Source: Meiothermus sp. (lineage in GTDB: Bacteria; Deinococcota; Deinococci; Deinococcales; Thermaceae). From it: a stretch of 64,000 nucleotides of DNA. How positions within the stretch are numbered: the first letter of the stretch is position 1; each line of letters starts with the position of its first letter. The position numbers and the translations under genes are program-made. The stretch is from assembly GCF_026004055.1 (NCBI RefSeq), contig NZ_BPIJ01000001.1, positions 1 to 64,000 of the forward strand, written 5' to 3'. Shown in pieces: positions 61,033-64,000 of the stretch. The notes beneath the pieces were generated by a model. The model was not told the DNA's origin. It saw only the letters and a list, made by a program, of their open reading frames with translations, and searched no databases.

Positions 61033-62475
61033 ATGAAACAACTTTTATATGCGGCGCTTCTGATTTTTTCGCTGGGTTGGGCGCAGCAAAGTCAGCCCGC
61101 CCCTGCTCTTCAGCAGACGCTGCAACAGGCCCAGGCGGCCCTCGAGGCTGGGCGCCTCAACGAAGCCGTGCAGGGCTTTGAAGCGGTCATCGCGCGAGAC
61201 TTCTCCAACTACAGCGCGCATTTTGGCCTGGGTCTGGCCCTGTACCGCCTGGGCGACCTGCGGGGAGCAGCCTTCGAGTTCACCCAACTCACTGCCCTCG
61301 ACCCCAATCGTTTTGAAGGGTGGTTCAACCTGGGGGTCGTGCGTGACCGCCAGGGCCAGGCCGCCGAGGCTGCTCAGGCCTTTGCTAAAGCGGTCGAGGT
61401 GGGTGAGAAAGCCAACCTGAGTGCCGCCGACCTTAAGCCGGCTTATATAGGCCAGGTCAAAGCTCTGCGCACCCAAGGGCAGTACGAAGCTGCTACTACT
61501 GCTGCCCGCAAGGGCCTGGAAAAAGTCCCCGGCGACGCCGAGCTGACCTCGCTGCTGGCCGATAGTCTGGTCAGGGCCAATAAGCCTCTGGAAGCTTTGC
61601 CGGTGCTTTACCAGATTTTGGGCGGCGACCCCGCCAACGTGCAGGCCATCTCCCAAATCGCCGATATCTACATTGCCCAGGGACTGCCTCAGCGGGCGTT
61701 GCGCGAGATTGACCGGGGGTTGGAAGCTGCCAAAGACAATACCGCACGGGCCCAACTGCTGCTCAAAAAGTCCACCCTGCAGCAGGGGCGCGAACAACAG
61801 GCTTCGCTGCAAGAAGCCATCCGACTCGAGCCCAAGTTGTGGGCTGCTCACTACAACCTGGGGGTAGCGCGCCTACGTGATGGCAATGCCCGGGGGGCTT
61901 TGGAGTCTTTCCAGAATGCCTATGCCCAGAACCCCGACGAGCCCAAGGTGTTGCTGGGGCTGGCCACGGCCTACGACCGCTTGGGCCAGGCCGCCGAGGC
62001 GAGCCGGTTCGCTGCAATGGCCGCCAAGGCCAGCCAGGGTGCCGACAAGCTGGAAGCTTTGTTCCTCCAGGGGAAATCCGCGTATGCCCAACGCCGCTAT
62101 ACCGAAGCAGTCGAAGCGCTCTCGCAGGTAATACGGGAAAAACCCGATCAGGCCGAGGCCTGGTTCTTCCTGGGGGTCTCACAGTTCAACCTCAAAGACT
62201 TTGCTGCTGCAGCAGAATCACTGGAAAAGGCCCAGGCTTTGGCACCTAGCGCCTCGACTGCGGCCAACCTGGGCGCGGCCTTGTACTCTGCGGGTAAATA
62301 CTCCGATGCAGAGCGGGTGCTTTCGCAAGCGGTAGCCCTGGATGGTCGGAACCCGGTGGCGTGGTACAACCTAGGTTTGGCGCTTCGCTCCTTGGGCCGG
62401 GTATCCGAGGCCCGGCGGGCCTGGCAGCGCTCCGCCGACTTGGGCTATGCCCCTGCCCGCGAATTATTGCGGTAG
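61033..62475 (+). CDS. Secreted TPR-repeat protein
   Basis: A 480-residue protein with a signal peptide (LLYAALLIFSLGWAQ) and about a dozen tetratricopeptide repeats through its length (for example AHFGLGLALYRLGDLRGAAF, AWFFLGVSQFNLKDFAAAAE, AWYNLGLALRSLGRVSEARR). TPR arrays bind partner proteins. The export signal and the next gene, a SPOR protein, suggest a periplasmic role in envelope or cell-wall assembly, which is inference. The SPOR gene begins 9 bp downstream. Confidence 0.88.
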   Translation: MKQLLYAALLIFSLGWAQQSQPAPALQQTLQQAQAALEAGRLNEAVQGFEAVIARDFSNYSAHFGLGLALYRLGDLRGAAFEFTQLTALDPNRFEGWFNLGVVRDRQGQAAEAAQAFAKAVEVGEKANLSAADLKPAYIGQVKALRTQGQYEAATTAARKGLEKVPGDAELTSLLADSLVRANKPLEALPVLYQILGGDPANVQAISQIADIYIAQGLPQRALREIDRGLEAAKDNTARAQLLLKKSTLQQGREQQASLQEAIRLEPKLWAAHYNLGVARLRDGNARGALESFQNAYAQNPDEPKVLLGLATAYDRLGQAAEASRFAAMAAKASQGADKLEALFLQGKSAYAQRRYTEAVEALSQVIREKPDQAEAWFFLGVSQFNLKDFAAAAESLEKAQALAPSASTAANLGAALYSAGKYSDAERVLSQAVALDGRNPVAWYNLGLALRSLGRVSEARRAWQRSADLGYAPARELLR

Positions 62476-62484
62476 ATTGGTGGC

Positions 62485-63384
62485 ATGGGTTGGCTTAGAA
62501 CAAACTGGCTCGATGCGCTGATCTTTCTACTGGTAGCGGCCATCATGGCGGGCGTGGTGCTTTTTCTGACCGGGGTGAACCCATTTGGCGGCCCGCAGGG
62601 GGGGCAAACAACCCCGGCGGTTCAGCCTTTGCCGCAGCCCCTGCCTCCCCCATCCTCGCCTGCGCAGTCCCAGCCCCAAACCACCCCGCCTCGCTCGCAA
62701 ACCCCGCCTGCCGCGCGGCCCCAGCCCAAGCCGGAACCTGAGCCCGTGGTTACGGTGCTGCCTGTTCCGCAAGCGCCCCCGGCCCCGGCCAGCAAGCCCA
62801 TCCCGGCCCCGCCCAAGGTAGAAGACAAACCCCCACAACCTACCCAATCGACGCAGCCGGTGGCCCGTCCGGCACCCCCGGTGGCCGAACGTCCCCTCCT
62901 GAGCGCCGATGCACAGGGCAGTTGGCGGGTGATGGTGGGCTCCTTTGGCAACCGTGAAAACGCCGAACGCCTGGCTGCGACCCTGCGCCAGCAAGGCTAC
63001 CCGGTGCGCCTCGAGACCTCCGGCAGCCTCACCCGGGTCTGGGTGGGCCCCTACAGCAGCCAGGCTCGAGCCCGCACCATCGCCAACACGCTTGGTCAGT
63101 ACCAACCCCAAGTAGCCCGAATTGCGGCCAGCGCCCCCACAGCCCCCGCCCCCCAGCCCCAGACCGAACCTGCCCCCAGCACCGGCCGCTTCCTTCAGGT
63201 AGGGGCTTTCCGCAATGCCCAGAGCGCTCAGTCGGTGGTCGATGCTGTGCAACAAGCAGGTTACCCCGTAGTGCTGCTCGAGGAAGGTGGTTTGGTTAAG
63301 GTACGGGTAGGGCCTCTGGAAGATACCTCGAGTGCGGCTGCGGCCCTGCGGGCCAGGGGCCTCGAGGTATTGGAGGTTCGCTAG
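62485..63384 (+). CDS. Membrane-anchored protein with two SPOR domains
   Basis: A 299-residue protein: one membrane helix (ALIFLLVAAIMAGVVLFL), a Pro/Gln-rich spacer of about 115 residues, then two SPOR domains (WRVMVGSFGNRENAERLAAT to about 215; FLQVGAFRNAQSAQSVVDAV to the end). SPOR domains bind denuded glycan at the division septum, so it is probably a divisome or septal murein protein. It is cotranscribed with the TPR gene and followed by rex after 22 bp. Confidence 0.9.
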   Translation: MGWLRTNWLDALIFLLVAAIMAGVVLFLTGVNPFGGPQGGQTTPAVQPLPQPLPPPSSPAQSQPQTTPPRSQTPPAARPQPKPEPEPVVTVLPVPQAPPAPASKPIPAPPKVEDKPPQPTQSTQPVARPAPPVAERPLLSADAQGSWRVMVGSFGNRENAERLAATLRQQGYPVRLETSGSLTRVWVGPYSSQARARTIANTLGQYQPQVARIAASAPTAPAPQPQTEPAPSTGRFLQVGAFRNAQSAQSVVDAVQQAGYPVVLLEEGGLVKVRVGPLEDTSSAAAALRARGLEVLEVR

Positions 63385-63406
63385 ATGTTCCCAACAGGAG
63401 TTGTGT

Positions 63407-64000
63407 ATGGCTAAAGTACCCAGTGCGGCCATCTCCCGCCTGGTCACCTACCTGCGGATTTTGGAAGACCTCGAGGCCCGCGGCATCAACCGCACCTCCT
63501 CCGAACAACTGGCCGAGGAAGCCCAGGTTACCGCTTTCCAGGTACGCAAAGACCTCTCGTACTTTGGCAGCTACGGCACTCGAGGGGTAGGCTACACGGT
63601 GCAAATTTTACGCCGGGAACTGCGGCAAATTCTGGGCCTCAACCGTCGCTGGGGGCTTTGCATTGTGGGCATGGGCCGCTTGGGCCAGGCCATCGCCGAC
63701 TACCCTGGTTTCAGTGAGAATTTCGAACTGAAAGGCCTTTTTGACCGCGACCCTTCCAAGATCACCATGACCTTCCGGGGCCTGCACGTCGAAAGCATGG
63801 ACAACCTCCCCCGGGCGGTGGCCGAAAGACGCATCGAGTTCGGCCTTTTGGCGGTTCCTGCAGATTCGGCCCAAGCTGTAGCCAATCGTCTGGTAGAGTC
63901 GGGGATAAAGGGCATCCTGAACTTTGCCCCGGCAGTTTTGGAAGTGCCCAAGGAGGTAGCAGTGGAGAACGTGGACTTTCTGGCCGGGCTAAGCCGTCTC
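63407..64000 (+). CDS. rex: Redox-sensing transcriptional repressor Rex (cut by window edge)
   Basis: The first 198 residues of Rex, open to the right edge. The winged helix (VPSAAISRLVTYLRILEDL, then VTAFQVRKDLSYFG) and the start of the NAD(H)-binding Rossmann domain (LCIVGMGRLGQAIADY) are clear. Rex represses respiratory and fermentative genes and is released from DNA by a high NADH/NAD ratio. AGGAG precedes ATG 63407. The last 10-15 residues are beyond 64000. Confidence 0.95.
   Translation, partial: MAKVPSAAISRLVTYLRILEDLEARGINRTSSEQLAEEAQVTAFQVRKDLSYFGSYGTRGVGYTVQILRRELRQILGLNRRWGLCIVGMGRLGQAIADYPGFSENFELKGLFDRDPSKITMTFRGLHVESMDNLPRAVAERRIEFGLLAVPADSAQAVANRLVESGIKGILNFAPAVLEVPKEVAVENVDFLAGLSRL

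Overview
The window looks like chromosome from a thermophilic diderm of the Thermaceae, most likely Meiothermus or a close relative. This is inferred from the high GC content, gene families typical of Deinococcus-Thermus (a type IV pilus chemosensory system, PilT, type 2 IPP isomerase, Rex, bactofilin with M23 peptidases, small lineage-restricted proteins) and many start codons preceded directly by a -10 hexamer, as in leaderless transcripts. No species can be named from the sequence alone.

Layout. Positions 1-1083 hold the outer end of an integrated mobile element: the C-terminal half of a large serine recombinase carrying several frameshifts. It abuts, and interrupts, a comM-type Mg-chelatase-like gene (to 2078). 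Next come a small DUF2007-like protein, a ROK glucokinase, a glutaredoxin-like protein and a SARP-type regulator (to 5723). Positions 6103-18757 (minus strand) form one chemosensory operon: response regulator, CheW, MHYT sensor, MCP, membrane protein, second MCP, hybrid CheA, PATAN pseudo-receiver and REC-roadblock protein. A 791-bp repeat sits inside it. It resembles Pil-Chp systems, and pilT lies at 28844-29950.

Positions 19182-30582 carry a universal stress protein, a dynamin-like GTPase, a Lys/Ala/Pro-rich histone H1-like protein, an acyl-CoA synthetase, a Ser/Thr kinase, a UPF0173 hydrolase, a nucleotidyltransferase, PilT and small proteins. Positions 30682-37541 hold an M3 peptidase, a DegT-type sugar aminotransferase with a cysteine-rich insert, and an Lpt-like envelope export set (LptF/G, LptD, LptA/C). 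Positions 38352-44073 (phnCDE-type transporter, HAD phosphatase, amidase) lie between two inverted 0.7-kb repeats. Positions 44911-53171 hold a secreted radical-copper oxidase lipoprotein, accAD, two M23 peptidases flanking a bactofilin, and uridine phosphorylase. Positions 53273-64000 are mostly housekeeping: an rRNA methyltransferase, ApaG, Sua5, FtsY, a GNAT protein, a DsbB-like protein, a 2-hydroxyacid dehydrogenase, IPP isomerase, initiator tRNA-Met, TPR and SPOR proteins, and the start of rex.

The most unusual DNA is a modular repeat family: four composite copies at 7129-7919, 24837-25628, 37650-38353 and 44035-44774, plus a degenerate piece at 22361-22665. It consists of cassettes each bounded by its own terminal inverted repeats. 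Between copies the cassettes keep their order, but two of them are flipped in place. No transposase is visible in or next to any copy.
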